From assembly GCA_002716585.1 (NCBI GenBank), contig PBBL01000064.1, positions 1-39,688 of the forward strand: a DNA stretch of 39,688 nucleotides, given 5' to 3'. This DNA comes from Myxococcales bacterium (GTDB lineage: Bacteria > Myxococcota_A > Bradymonadia > Bradymonadales > GCA-2716585). The position numbers and the translations under genes were made by a program. The notes below the pieces were generated by a model. That model worked only from the letters and a program-made list of their open reading frames with translations. It searched no databases and was not told the DNA's origin. Shown here piece by piece: positions 27,757 to 36,548 of the stretch (positions within the stretch are counted from its first letter, which is position 1; every line of letters starts with the position of its first letter).

Positions 27757-30006
27757 TCAGCCTTCGAGCAACGAAGCGCGGAGGGTCCGCATCGCACCGA
27801 CGATTCGCTTGACCTCCCCTTCGGCGCGCCGGGCGTGCTCGTCCAGCTCCTTGCGGTCCGCGTCCTTGTCGGCGGTGTCGCGGACGACCTGCTCCAGCGC
27901 CTCGTTGACCTGCTTGTAGAGGCGGTCGCCCGCCGACTCGACGAAGGTCTTGAGCTGCTCGCCGTGCTCGTCGATGACCTTGACCATCTCGGCCTCGACG
28001 CGCTCGCCCGACTCGATGATGGCGCGGCGGCCCGACTCCAGCGCCTTCTCGCGGAGCTGCTCCTCGACCCGGTCCTTGAACATGAAGGCCATGACGGGCG
28101 CCGCGATCAGCAGCAGGCCCCCCGCGAGGATGCTCCCGAAGACAGCGACGGAGACCCCGAGCGCGCCGACGGCGATCACGCCGACGTCGTAGGGCATGGT
28201 GTCGATCTCCAGGTCCACGCTCTGCGGGCGGAGCCCGAGTTCGTCCTGCACGGCGTCAACGGCCTCACCGAGGTTGCGGTTGGTGGTCTCGATGACCTCC
28301 TCGGCGAGTCGCTCCAGCTCGCGGGCGATGGCGTTGCCCTCCTGCTCCAGCCACTCCTTGTAGGTGTCGCGGATCCAGTCGGGGAGGTACTTCTTGATGT
28401 CTTCGGTGGTGGAGCGCTCGATCTCGCGGGGGAGCGCTTCGTTGAAGCGCTCGGTGAACTCGCGGATGTTGTGGCGCGCGGTGGCCTTGAGGCCCTTGGT
28501 CGTGTCGTCGATCAGGGTCAGGTTCTGGCTGATGGCGCGGCGCGCGTCCTTGATGCGCGCCTTGACGGCGGCGACGCGGCGCTCCAGCTCGGCGCGGTCG
28601 AGGGCGTAGCCGCGGCGCTTGATCGCGAGGTTCTGCGCGAGCATCCCCGCCACCCGGAGGCCGCCGCTGACGCCCGAGTCGATGAGGATGAAGGAGCGGC
28701 GATCGCGCAGGTAGTGCAGCAGGTGCTCGCGGAAGTGGGTGAAGCCCGCATCGGAGCCCGGACGCTCCAGCGCGCGGCGCGCCGACAGCGGGTAGAGCTC
28801 GACGTGGCCGATCAGCTCGGCGAGGCGCTCGCGGGCGTAGGTCTCGACCTCGTCGCGCTCCTCATCGCTGAGCGTGTCGATCTTCCCGAGCACGAACAGG
28901 AGCCGGTCGCGGTTGCTGCGCAGGAGGCGGTTCTGGATGAAGGTGATCTCGGACTGCTTGAGCACCTGGTTGGCGTCCAGGACGTAGATGATGACGTCGG
29001 CGCGGGGCAGGTAGCCGTAGGTGATCTCGACGCGCTGGCGGCTGATGTCGTTGACGCCGGGGGTGTCGACGAGCACGAGGTTGTCCTTGAGGAGCGGCGC
29101 CGGGTAGCCGACCTCGACGTACTGGGGCTCGACGTCCACGTCCTGGGCGACGTGCTCGGCCAGCTCGTTGATGGGGACGTGGACCCGATCGCTGTCGTCG
29201 TAGTGCACGATCGCCTCGGGGCGGTCGGCGTAGCGGAGGTGGGTGATCTGCGCCGTCGTCGGGGTGATCCCCATGGGGAGGATGTCCTCACCGCCGAGCA
29301 GGGCGTTGAGCAGGGTCGACTTGCCGTGGTTGAACTCGCCGAGGACGATCGCCGTGATGCGGCCTTCGCGCAGCGCGCTCAGCTGGTGCTTGCTGATCTC
29401 GGTCGCGAGCGAGCGCATCCCCTCCTTGCGGGCCACCGCGGCGAGGTCGGTGAGCAGGTCCTCAAGCCGCACCTGGGGGTCCTCGACCACCTCGGGCGTC
29501 ACCGCCGCCTCCTCCTCGGGGTCGGGATCAGGCGTGGGTGACGGCACCTCGTCCGCTTTTGGCGCTGGGGCCTTGAGGTCAACCGGGGGCGCCGACTTGA
29601 TGTCGGGCGCCGGGGCCTTGATGTCAGCAGGGGGCGCTGTGGTGTCCGGCTCCGACGCCGCCTCGGGGGCCGGGGCCTTGATGTCGCTCGCGGGAGGCTC
29701 GGTCGGCTCCATGGAGGGCGGCTCAGGCGAAGGAGAGGCCGCCTCATGCGCTTCGTACGCCGCCTCCACAGCCTCTGGCTCGTCCGAGGGGTTCGTATCC
29801 GGTTGAGGGGCGGGCTCGGGCTGCTCCGAAGCGGCGGGTGGAGGCAACGGGATGGCGGCGTCGCCCTCCTGATCGAGCCACCCTGAGGCGTCCGGGCTGG
29901 TCAGGTCCTGCGGCGCGGCGGGCTCATCGGCCGGTGGCTGAGCGGCCTCGGGCGGCTGCGGGTTGGGCTTCTCGGTGGCGTCGTCGCGTTGGGTGTCGTC
30001 GGTCAT
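27757..30006 (-). CDS. bacterial dynamin-like GTPase
   Basis: The 749-aa protein has a Pro/Ala/Glu-rich N-terminal extension (residues 1 to about 185) with repeated DIKAPAP units. A dynamin-type GTPase domain follows: G1 VLGEFNHGKST (about 220), G2-region GITPTTAQITHL, G3 LVDTPGVND and G4 LGKID. A helical stalk comes next, then a hydrophobic membrane-insertion pair (GVIAVGALGVSVAVFGSIL and LLLIAAPVMAFMF, about 603-643) and a C-terminal coiled coil. Bacterial dynamins remodel or protect membranes; membrane association is expected. The start ATG 30006 has only a weak GAGGCAGG upstream. The gene ends 26 bases before the shared terminator. The long disordered N-terminus is unusual for the family. 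Confidence 0.93.
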   Translation of the reverse strand: MTDDTQRDDATEKPNPQPPEAAQPPADEPAAPQDLTSPDASGWLDQEGDAAIPLPPPAASEQPEPAPQPDTNPSDEPEAVEAAYEAHEAASPSPEPPSMEPTEPPASDIKAPAPEAASEPDTTAPPADIKAPAPDIKSAPPVDLKAPAPKADEVPSPTPDPDPEEEAAVTPEVVEDPQVRLEDLLTDLAAVARKEGMRSLATEISKHQLSALREGRITAIVLGEFNHGKSTLLNALLGGEDILPMGITPTTAQITHLRYADRPEAIVHYDDSDRVHVPINELAEHVAQDVDVEPQYVEVGYPAPLLKDNLVLVDTPGVNDISRQRVEITYGYLPRADVIIYVLDANQVLKQSEITFIQNRLLRSNRDRLLFVLGKIDTLSDEERDEVETYARERLAELIGHVELYPLSARRALERPGSDAGFTHFREHLLHYLRDRRSFILIDSGVSGGLRVAGMLAQNLAIKRRGYALDRAELERRVAAVKARIKDARRAISQNLTLIDDTTKGLKATARHNIREFTERFNEALPREIERSTTEDIKKYLPDWIRDTYKEWLEQEGNAIARELERLAEEVIETTNRNLGEAVDAVQDELGLRPQSVDLEIDTMPYDVGVIAVGALGVSVAVFGSILAGGLLLIAAPVMAFMFKDRVEEQLREKALESGRRAIIESGERVEAEMVKVIDEHGEQLKTFVESAGDRLYKQVNEALEQVVRDTADKDADRKELDEHARRAEGEVKRIVGAMRTLRASLLEG
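29561..29687 (-). repeat. DIKAPAP coding repeats in the dynamin N-terminus
   Basis: Three near copies of a DNA unit reading GCCGGGGCCTTGATGTC on the plus strand encode D(I/L)KAPAP, with a shorter related DIKSAPP between them. This repeat lies in a disordered N-terminal extension and may vary in copy number between strains. Confidence 0.7.
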
Positions 30007-30470
30007 CAGCCTGCCTCACGCCGGGCGCCCAGGGGGCCGCCAGGTTGCTGTGTTCCTGTCCTGTGCGTCTGCCCGTGCCGAGCAGGAGGGGGCCGCTGGG
30101 GTCGTCCATCGGGCCGCGTCTCGCGCATGGGCTCATCATATCATGTTGGTGGGGAGCAGGGGGTTGGCCAGGCCAGGCCCTTGAGGAGCAGCGTTCACCA
30201 TCATCGCGTGTGGTTCGCCATACCGCCCTGGGTTTATCCCACAGCCGCCGTGTACGTGCCCTGCATGACGTGCCTTCACCAGGGTCTTGCCCTGTGGCGC
30301 CCTCCCAGCCCCGAAACGCCCACTTGTGTGGGGGCGTCTCCTACTGAGCGGCGCCCAGAATCTTCCCTGGATCAATTCGACCCGCGGGCTGACACGTACC
30401 GAGCGACCGGTTTACACCCAGGTCCCGGGCGAACCGCGAGGTACGCTAATAGCCGCCTCAAAGGCGAGGC
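30007..30470. other. intergenic region between dynamin-like and M48-like genes
   Basis: No convincing gene is seen in these 464 bases. On the minus strand TATGAT (30135-30140) could be a -10 element for the dynamin-like gene, without a clear -35. An imperfect stem, ACGCCCAC with GTGGGGGCGT (30316-30337), lies about 130 bases after the M48-like gene on that strand. The composition is less codon-like than its neighbours. No tRNA cloverleaf was found by eye. Confidence 0.4.
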
Positions 30471-31337
30471 CTACCAGATCTTTACGATGCTCTCCACCTC
30501 TCTGTCAATGCTGGTCAAGGATTCGCCGTCCTCTTTGCCGAGGCTCTGGCGGTAGGGCTGCGAGCGCGCGAAGGCGCGCAGCGCCAGCAACCGCCGTGAG
30601 CGGGCCAGGTCGTGGTCGACCAGCGAGGACAGCTCCTCCAGCGTCTTGCGCCCGGCGAGCCGCTCCAGCACCTCCTCCAGGCCATGCTCGCCGGAGAGCC
30701 CGATCTTGACGAGGGCGCGGACCGCGACCACGAGGGAGCGCGACGCGAGCAGCCCGGCGCGGTCCGCGGTCACCGCGCCGTGCCGCCGCCACGCCCCGAG
30801 CGCCATCTGAGCGGGCTTGACCACCCACCCGTAGAAGGCGTCGGACATCTGGTCGAGGGCGAAGATGGTCGTCAGGTAGGGCGCGTGGGCGGCCTCGATG
30901 TGGCCCAGGCCGCGCCCGACGACGAACAGCAGCTCGTCGTCGTCGAGCAGCTCCAGCGTCCACGGGGCGAGCAGCAGCTGCGGCTCCCCCTCCATGCCAA
31001 ACACCGTGACGGCGTCTTCGCCCGGCGCGTCCACGAGCGCGATCGGCGCCCGCGGCACCCCGAGCCGCTGGCTCGCCTCGGCGAGCGCCCGGTGCAACCG
31101 GGGGTGCTCCTCCGGGGAGGTGGGCTGGGCGGAGGCGAGCAGCTCGTGATCCAGGAGGCGCTCCTCCAGGGAGAGCGTCGCCTTGAGCGCGGCCTCGACG
31201 AACCGCGCCCGGTCCAGGGTCTGCAACACCTTGCGATCGCGGCTGAAGGCCCACGCCGCGCGACCTGGCGGCGGCGCCTCGGCCACCGCGCCCGAGGCGC
31301 GGCGCTGCTGAATGTAGCGTTGGAAGTCAAAGTCCAT
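30471..31337 (-). CDS. M48-like protein lacking the zinc site (pseudopeptidase)
   Basis: The 288-aa protein follows the layout of the core of M48 (Ste24/HtpX-type) peptidases but has lost the catalytic residues. The HExxH helix reads GRGLGHIEAAH (preceded by DDELLFVV), so the first His and the catalytic Glu are missing. The third-ligand segment, usually E-x-x-A-D-R-A-G-L-L, reads AVTADRAGLL, losing that Glu too. No transmembrane helices are evident, so it is probably cytosolic or peripheral. The start is ATG 31337 (MDFDFQRYIQQ) with GAGAGGAC upstream; the in-frame frame to 31397 is not supported. It may act as a binding or scaffold protein. Proteins of this type are known in deltaproteobacteria, but I cannot name a function. 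Confidence 0.75.
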   Translation of the reverse strand: MDFDFQRYIQQRRASGAVAEAPPPGRAAWAFSRDRKVLQTLDRARFVEAALKATLSLEERLLDHELLASAQPTSPEEHPRLHRALAEASQRLGVPRAPIALVDAPGEDAVTVFGMEGEPQLLLAPWTLELLDDDELLFVVGRGLGHIEAAHAPYLTTIFALDQMSDAFYGWVVKPAQMALGAWRRHGAVTADRAGLLASRSLVVAVRALVKIGLSGEHGLEEVLERLAGRKTLEELSSLVDHDLARSRRLLALRAFARSQPYRQSLGKEDGESLTSIDREVESIVKIW

Positions 31338-31447
31338 ACGTCCTCTCGTGATTGCACCGCCCGGGGCAGAGGCCCGGTCGCCCGCGTGTCCTCCCATAAG
31401 CCGCGCCTGAGGGCTGCTATTCCCACGTGCCGCCGCCCCACCGGGCC

Positions 31448-32695
31448 CTAGAAGGCGTAACCCGTGTTGACGAGCGTCCGCAGCGAGCTGGGGTCACCGG
31501 GGATGGGCTCGCCGCGGCCATCCCCGAGGCCTCTCAGCGCAGGCTCGACCTGCCAACTGTACAAGCTCACGAACCCGATGGTCCACCCCTGCGCGACGAC
31601 CAGATCGCCGGTCACCTCCACCCCCTCAACGTTGGTGCCGTAGTGCTCGCGGTTGAGCAGATCGAGCGCCGCGTCGGCGGCGATCCGCAGGTAGTGCACG
31701 CGCACCCGCCCTCGCCCGGGGCGCTCCAGCTCACCCAGCCCCACCCCGCCGAGGAGGCCGAGCGCCTGATCGCCGCCGGGGCCTGACGCGCCGACGTTCC
31801 AGGTGACGTGGGCGCGGAGCGACAGCGGCATGTGCTCCAGCAGGTCCAGGGTCACCTGGCCGTCGAGGCTGATGAGGTTGAAGTCGCTCGCCAACCCGTC
31901 CTCCACGAGGCGCTGCGACAGCTCCGCCTCAGCGTCCTCCGCGTCGGAGTCGGTCGTGTTCGAGGTGAACCCGGCCGGGCGCTGGGCGACGACCGCCTCC
32001 TCACGACCGATCGCCTGACCAACAAAGGTCGCGCCGCTCAGATCGAAGTAGCCCAGCGCCACCTCAAGTCGCCCGGAGCCCATGGGCAGCTCTGCCGCGA
32101 CCTGCGCGCCGAGCAGCGTGCTCTCGTCACGGATGTTGGGGCCGTCGGCGATGAGGTAGGCGAGCCCTCCGTTGACCCGCACGCGCAGCGCGTCCGGGTC
32201 CTGAGGGTCGTCGTGGGTGTAGTCCACCCAGAGCCCGGGCAGGGTCACCTGCGGCTCCCAGAGCAGGCCGGTGCGCGCCCACGGGATCGGCGCCCGGCCC
32301 AGGCGCACCCGCAGCTCGGGCAACACGTCGGGGCGGGCGCCGAACCAGGCGCGCTCCAGGCTGATGGTGCGTGGGTCGTCGAGCGCCCCCAGGGGCTGCC
32401 ACTGGGTCGCCAGCACGCTCGGGTCGCCCGTGACGACGCTGACCTCCGCCTCCATGCCTTCGGGGCTCGACGGGAGCCGCAGCCCGAGGCGGACGCGCGA
32501 CTCGGGGCGGCTGATCAGATCCTCGGAGCGCGCGGCGCCCTCAAAGTCGTCGTCGAAGACGAACCATCCGTGGTAGCGGAGATCGACCCGCCCGAAGGGG
32601 TCGAGGTCCACGGCGCCCGCCGCCCCCGACGCCAGGAGCGTCGTCGCCCCCAGGAGCGCCGCGACCGCAGCGCGCGCGATTGCCTCTTGCGCCAT
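31448..32695 (-). CDS. putative outer-membrane porin / beta-barrel protein
   Basis: The 415-aa protein has a signal peptide (residues 1 to about 28, ending AAGAVD) and then alternating beta strands with aromatic residues. It begins FGRVDLRYHGWFVFDD and ends NTGYAF; a C-terminal Phe is the usual recognition signal for outer-membrane insertion. The middle (about 245-275) is an acidic loop. The specific substrate is unknown; no porin family is recognised beyond the architecture. AAGGAGG lies six bases before ATG 32695. It is divergent from the GNAT gene. Confidence 0.78.
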   Translation of the reverse strand: MAQEAIARAAVAALLGATTLLASGAAGAVDLDPFGRVDLRYHGWFVFDDDFEGAARSEDLISRPESRVRLGLRLPSSPEGMEAEVSVVTGDPSVLATQWQPLGALDDPRTISLERAWFGARPDVLPELRVRLGRAPIPWARTGLLWEPQVTLPGLWVDYTHDDPQDPDALRVRVNGGLAYLIADGPNIRDESTLLGAQVAAELPMGSGRLEVALGYFDLSGATFVGQAIGREEAVVAQRPAGFTSNTTDSDAEDAEAELSQRLVEDGLASDFNLISLDGQVTLDLLEHMPLSLRAHVTWNVGASGPGGDQALGLLGGVGLGELERPGRGRVRVHYLRIAADAALDLLNREHYGTNVEGVEVTGDLVVAQGWTIGFVSLYSWQVEPALRGLGDGRGEPIPGDPSSLRTLVNTGYAF

Positions 32696-32804
32696 CCTCT
32701 GCCTCCTTCCTCAACGCGACCTGATACCATGCCCGTGGCTCTGCGCTCACGGTGAGCCAGGCCGCCGCACGATACAACCCCCGACCCGGTTCCTCAACAA
32801 GGCC

Positions 32805-33569
32805 ATGGACACTCTGACTCGCCTCCAACCGTTGTTCGCCGCCTACCCCATCGTCGGGCTCAAGCCGCTCGGCATGCTTCGGGAGGGCGACGTCGAGACG
32901 CTCCTCCTCGACGACGCCCCCCAGCCTCGCGCGCTGCTGCTCCAGTCGCGCTCCGGGTTCTGGTCGATGCTCACCGACCCCGACCACCCCGCGCCGCTGC
33001 GCGCGCTGCTCGATCGCCTCGACTGGAGCAGGCCGCTGGCCTTCGCAGGCCTCTGGGAGCCGCTCCTGCCCCTGCTCAGCGAGCGCGCCGAGATCACCTG
33101 GCGCAACCCCTGCCACCAGCACCACCTCACCCCGACGGAGGCCGTCGAGGCACAGCTCCGCGAGCTGCGGGGGGACGTCGCCCAGCTGGGTCGGCCGCGC
33201 GATGAACATGCCCCGCTCCTGCTGGAGCACTGGCCCTACGGCGCGTCCGACGATCCCGAGGCGCTGGCGCACATTCGCGAGCGGATCTCCAACGCGCGGA
33301 CCTCGGGCTGGTTCGAGGGGGACGCGCTGATCAGCTGGGCCATGACCCACCGCGACGGCTCGCCGGGCTTCATGCACACCCTGGCGCCCCATCGACGGCG
33401 CGGGGTGGGGCTGCGGGTCGCGGCCGATCTGCTGCTTCAGGTGATCACCGCGGGCTGGATCCCGTTCTGCCACGTGGTGGAGGGCAACAAGGCCCCGATG
33501 GGGATGATCGCGCGGTTTGGCTTCAAGCGCTCGCCCGATCGCTACCTCTGGCTGGGGACAAGCCCGTGA
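32805..33569 (+). CDS. GNAT-family N-acetyltransferase
   Basis: In this 254-aa protein the C-terminal half (about residues 130-250) is a GNAT fold of the GLYAT/FR47-like type. The acetyl-CoA pyrophosphate loop is HRRRGVGLRVAADLL, followed by NKAPMGMIARFGFKRS, where the Asn and the MxxxxGF pattern are typical. The N-terminal half (about 1-120) is an uncharacterised domain as in FR47-like proteins. The substrate is unknown. ATG 32805 is the only reasonable start; it has no strong ribosome site. A hairpin with a T-run follows about 85 bases after the stop. Confidence 0.85.
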   Translation: MDTLTRLQPLFAAYPIVGLKPLGMLREGDVETLLLDDAPQPRALLLQSRSGFWSMLTDPDHPAPLRALLDRLDWSRPLAFAGLWEPLLPLLSERAEITWRNPCHQHHLTPTEAVEAQLRELRGDVAQLGRPRDEHAPLLLEHWPYGASDDPEALAHIRERISNARTSGWFEGDALISWAMTHRDGSPGFMHTLAPHRRRGVGLRVAADLLLQVITAGWIPFCHVVEGNKAPMGMIARFGFKRSPDRYLWLGTSP

Positions 33570-33653
33570 GGCGCGGCGCCTGCGGTGTCCTACCTGCACC
33601 GACGACCCCGGTGGGGTGTCGCGGTTGGGCGAAGGTGTGACCAAAGCACGCAG

Positions 33654-33681
33654 AAAACAAGACAGCGCCCCGTCTTGTTTT
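33654..33681. terminator. intrinsic terminator after the GNAT gene
   Basis: AAAACAAGAC pairs perfectly with GTCTTGTTTT around an eight-base loop, about 85 bases after the GNAT stop and 55 before the next start. The T-run is inside the 3' arm, and the stem is symmetric, so it may work on both strands. Confidence 0.75.
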
Positions 33682-33736
33682 AGGCTATGTGTCAGGAGGA
33701 TGGCCTCTGGATCACCTCAACGCGTGGAGCCGAGCG

Positions 33737-35479
33737 ATGGGCGCAGAGCAGGCGGGTTGGACAACACACGGGACGTCGGTGTTCGCGAAGCGAGCGACAT
33801 CATCGCGGCGTAGATCGCCAACCAGGGGCCGCCGAGGTCCGCTGGCGTGGTGGGTGCTTGGCCCGCCGCTCGGCTTCGGGCTCGCGGCGATCTGTGGATG
33901 GCCCCTCCTGCAACCCGGCGCCGAGGCGACCGATCAGCCCGGGCGAGCCGCGGCGCGAGCGGAGCGGCGCGCCGAGGCGGCGCGTCGCCTCGACGGCGCC
34001 GTCGCGCACCTCAACCGCCGCGCCGCGATCGAGCGGGTCTCCAGCGCCGAGATCGCGGACGCCACCCGCAGCCTCCTCGACGAAGCCCACGCGCAGCGCA
34101 GCGCCATCCTCAAGGCCCCCTCGTCGCCGCTGTTCGTCACCCGCGACGGCTTGAGCGCGGCGGGGCGGGTGCTCATCGAGCGCCTGGAGGGCGCCGACGA
34201 GCACGGCCTGGACCCGGACACGTTCGGGCTCGACGCGATCCACGCCGCGCGCGAGGCCGCCACCGCCCCCGAGACGCGCGGCGCGCCGCTGAAGCTGACG
34301 GAGGAGGCGCGAGAGCGGCTCCTCGACGCGCTGACGACCCTGGCGAGGATGCCGACCCCGACGGCGCTGGCCGAGGCGCTGGTCGCGAACGCGCCTGGCG
34401 ACGACGCCGCACCGAACATGAGCCAGCCTGTCCTCGCGGGTCAGTTTGAGCTGCACCGCAAGGCGCGCCTGGAGCGGGCGCGCGAGCTGGGCCGGGTGGA
34501 GGCGATGATGCGCGAGGCGCTGGCGCTCTACGCGGCGCGCCTCGCGCCAGGTCGTCGTGACGCGCTGAGCCAGGCGCTCCGCCGCCTCGCGCACACACGC
34601 GACGATCGAGCCGCCAGCGAAGCCGCGCTCCTCGCGCTCGCGCCGACCCGAGGCGAGTATCAGGGGCTGGTCCGGGCGTTGGCGCGTTACCGCGGCCTCG
34701 CCAGCCACGGCGGGTGGGGCATGGTGGAGGCCCCCGACGCGCCGCCGCGGTGGGGTGAGCGCGACGCCTGGGTGACGACGCTGCGGCGCCGCCTCGCGCT
34801 GGAGGGGCTGCTGGAGGCCGAGCCGGAGGGCGCCTGGGATGAGGAGCTGGAGGCCGCGCTGCGGAGGGCGCGGGAGCGCTACGGGCTGAGCCCGTGGGGC
34901 GACTTCGACGACGCGCTGGCGAACCGCCTCAACGTCCCGGTCGAGGCGCGCCTGGCGCAGCTCGCCCTCAACATGCACCGCTGGCGGGCGATCCCGTTCG
35001 ATCGCAACGGGACCTACGTCCGCATCAACGTGCCGTCGCGGCGCGGCGAGGTCGTTCGCAACGGGACGCGGGTGTTTCAGTTCGACGTTGAGGTGGACGG
35101 CGAGGTGCCGAGCGGCTCGGCGCACCTCACCGCGGTGCGGGCGTCGAGCGAGGGATCGCTCGCGTTCACGGTGAGCCGCCCTGACGGGGTCGCCACGGTG
35201 GGCTCGCTCGGCTCGGGGGCCGCCGTGCGGGTGCCTCAGAGCCAACGGCTGGCGCAGTGGCTGATGCGGCTCACCGGGCGCCCTCGCCTGCCCACGAGCG
35301 GCGGCGTGGTCGGGTTGACACCCCACGTGCCGCTGCACGTGACGGAGCTGACCGCGAGCACCGATCCGCGAGGCGAGCGCCTCCAGTTCCACGAAGACGG
35401 CGGCGGTCGCCGCGACCAGGAGGCGCTCCAGGCGCTGGCCCGCTCCGGTCAGCCGGGGGCGCCCTGGATGCGGTGGTGA
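33737..35479 (+). CDS. L,D-transpeptidase (YcbB/LdtD-like) scaffold lacking the catalytic domain
   Basis: The 580-aa protein has an N-terminal membrane anchor (about residues 33-52 from ATG 33737). A region like the YcbB scaffold domain follows (SPLFVTRDGLSAAGRVLIERL, with HGLDPDTFGL), then a peptidoglycan-binding-like helix region (RERYGLSPWGD). The hallmark LALNMHRWRAIPFD then YVRINVPSRRGEVV normally opens the L,D-transpeptidase domain. In the last 130 residues I find no SHGC(V/I)R catalytic Cys/His motif, so cross-linking activity is probably lost. ATG 33737 has GGAG seven bases upstream; GTG 33689 is an alternative that adds 16 residues. It may bind cell wall without transpeptidation. Confidence 0.72.
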   Translation: MGAEQAGWTTHGTSVFAKRATSSRRRSPTRGRRGPLAWWVLGPPLGFGLAAICGWPLLQPGAEATDQPGRAAARAERRAEAARRLDGAVAHLNRRAAIERVSSAEIADATRSLLDEAHAQRSAILKAPSSPLFVTRDGLSAAGRVLIERLEGADEHGLDPDTFGLDAIHAAREAATAPETRGAPLKLTEEARERLLDALTTLARMPTPTALAEALVANAPGDDAAPNMSQPVLAGQFELHRKARLERARELGRVEAMMREALALYAARLAPGRRDALSQALRRLAHTRDDRAASEAALLALAPTRGEYQGLVRALARYRGLASHGGWGMVEAPDAPPRWGERDAWVTTLRRRLALEGLLEAEPEGAWDEELEAALRRARERYGLSPWGDFDDALANRLNVPVEARLAQLALNMHRWRAIPFDRNGTYVRINVPSRRGEVVRNGTRVFQFDVEVDGEVPSGSAHLTAVRASSEGSLAFTVSRPDGVATVGSLGSGAAVRVPQSQRLAQWLMRLTGRPRLPTSGGVVGLTPHVPLHVTELTASTDPRGERLQFHEDGGGRRDQEALQALARSGQPGAPWMRW

Positions 35480-35491
35480 CCAAGAACCCGA

Positions 35492-35521
35492 CGCGCCCCA
35501 CCCCCGAGGGGGTGAGGCGCG
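35492..35521. terminator. GC hairpin after the transpeptidase-like gene
   Basis: CGCGCC (35492-35497) pairs with GGCGCG (35516-35521) outside an inner stem CACCCC/GGGGTG (35499-35504/35509-35514) with loop CGAG and one mismatch. It starts 13 bases after the stop and has no U-tract. The following 250 bases to 35773 contain nothing I can identify. Confidence 0.45.
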
Positions 35522-35773
35522 TGAGCAGCGCGTGGTGAGCGGTCCGCGCGCTGAGAACTCCCTCCGAGACGCTGAGCATGCTGACAACCCCTCGACGACC
35601 GCGGTGTCATCGAGCAACTGTTCCTGGCCGCGGTTGTGTATGCGGCGCAGGCTCCTACTGCGGACGGGGTGGTGCAGATCGATAGGGGATCGAGGGCACC
35701 GAAGCCGTAGAGGAGCGGTCAACGCGCTGAGCGTCCCGTGAGAAGGGGGAAGCGTTGAAGTTCGTTCAGGCGG

Positions 35774-36067
35774 CTACACGGCGAGCCGGGGCCGCGCGAA
35801 GCTGACGCGGCGGCGCTCCGAGGCCTCGATGTCGGAGTTGACGCGATCGAGGCCAGGGAGGAGGACGAGCCGGACCGGCCCCTCGGTGTGGCTGCCGCCG
35901 CCGTGGATCGCCTCCAGCTCAAGGAAGGCGTCCACGATGTCGGGATCGACCCACTCCGGGAGCGCGTCCTCGTCCACGAGGGCGGTGTAGAAGCCATCTT
36001 CATAGGCCAGCTCGACAAAGAGGAGCCGACTGTCGCCCGTTGGGGTATGGGTCAGGTGGAGCATCAT
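35774..36067 (-). CDS. hypothetical 97-aa acidic protein
   Basis: This protein is not recognised. It begins MMLHLTHTPTGDSRLLFVEL and contains Asp/Glu-rich segments (LVDEDALPEWVDPDIVDAFL), a His/Gly cluster (HGGGSH) and a basic C-terminus (ERRRVSFARPRLAV). There is no signal peptide or membrane segment. The start is ATG 36067 or 36064, with GAGGAGG eight bases upstream. The gene is 13 bases after the DUF5710-like gene on the same strand, so the two form an operon and may act together. Confidence 0.65.
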   Translation of the reverse strand: MMLHLTHTPTGDSRLLFVELAYEDGFYTALVDEDALPEWVDPDIVDAFLELEAIHGGGSHTEGPVRLVLLPGLDRVNSDIEASERRRVSFARPRLAV

Positions 36068-36080
36068 CGTCAGGTCCTCC

Positions 36081-36479
36081 TCAAGCGGCCATGTGGTTGG
36101 TGTCGCTGCCCTTGCGCTCCGCCTCGGCGAGGCGGGACTGCACCAGCTCCACCGTCGCCATCGACGGCATGAGCCACTGCTTGCGCGTCGCGTCCCAGAT
36201 GCCGCCGTGCTGCTTGGCGATCTGGCGGTGGCGGTAGGGGATCGTGACCGCCAGGCCCGAGGCGCGGCGGCGCTCGCACTCACGCGCGAAGTTGTTGCGG
36301 CGCGCGGTCCCCCGCTCGACCAGCTCACGCACCTGCGCGGCGTTCGGATCCAGGCGGCTGAGCCACCAGACGCGCACCTGACCATCCCAGCGACACCCCA
36401 GCTCCTTGAGCTGGTCAATGATCGGATCGCCGTAGCGCACCGTGATCTCGACTCGGTAGAGGGTCTCGTTGATTTCCAT
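36081..36479 (-). CDS. small protein with two DUF5710-like motifs
   Basis: The 132-aa protein has two copies of a motif like the DUF5710 pattern (K-x-L-G-x-R-W-D ... W). The first is LKELGCRWDGQVRVWWLS near residues 23-40, and the second is AKQHGGIWDATRKQWLMP near 85-102. DUF5710 units occur in plasmid, phage and conjugation-related proteins (for example beside primase or antirestriction domains) and are thought to bind nucleic acid; that role here is inference. ATG 36479 has AGGA 11 bases upstream; the frame is open to 36575 but that part is in the promoter region. It is the first gene of a two-gene operon, divergent from the histidine kinase. Confidence 0.68.
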   Translation of the reverse strand: MEINETLYRVEITVRYGDPIIDQLKELGCRWDGQVRVWWLSRLDPNAAQVRELVERGTARRNNFARECERRRASGLAVTIPYRHRQIAKQHGGIWDATRKQWLMPSMATVELVQSRLAEAERKGSDTNHMAA

Positions 36480-36548
36480 GACAGGGTCCTCGCTGATTCC
36501 AACGGGCGCGTCGAGGGGCCAGCCCCTCCGCCCTGAAGACATGTATAA

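Noticed and set aside
27712..29541. 609-codon frame antisense to the dynamin-like gene
   Set aside because: Leu/Val/Asp/Gly-rich shadow without domain signals; it would also run through the strong terminator.
30316..30337. Possible terminator for the M48-like gene
   Set aside because: The stem is imperfect with two unpaired G, lies about 130 bases from the stop, and has no real U-tract.
30360..30400. TTCGACCC resembling a tRNA T-loop
   Set aside because: No matching acceptor, anticodon or D-arm around it.
33800..35722. 640-codon frame antisense to the transpeptidase-like gene
   Set aside because: Arg/His/Pro-rich shadow; no start context and no motif.
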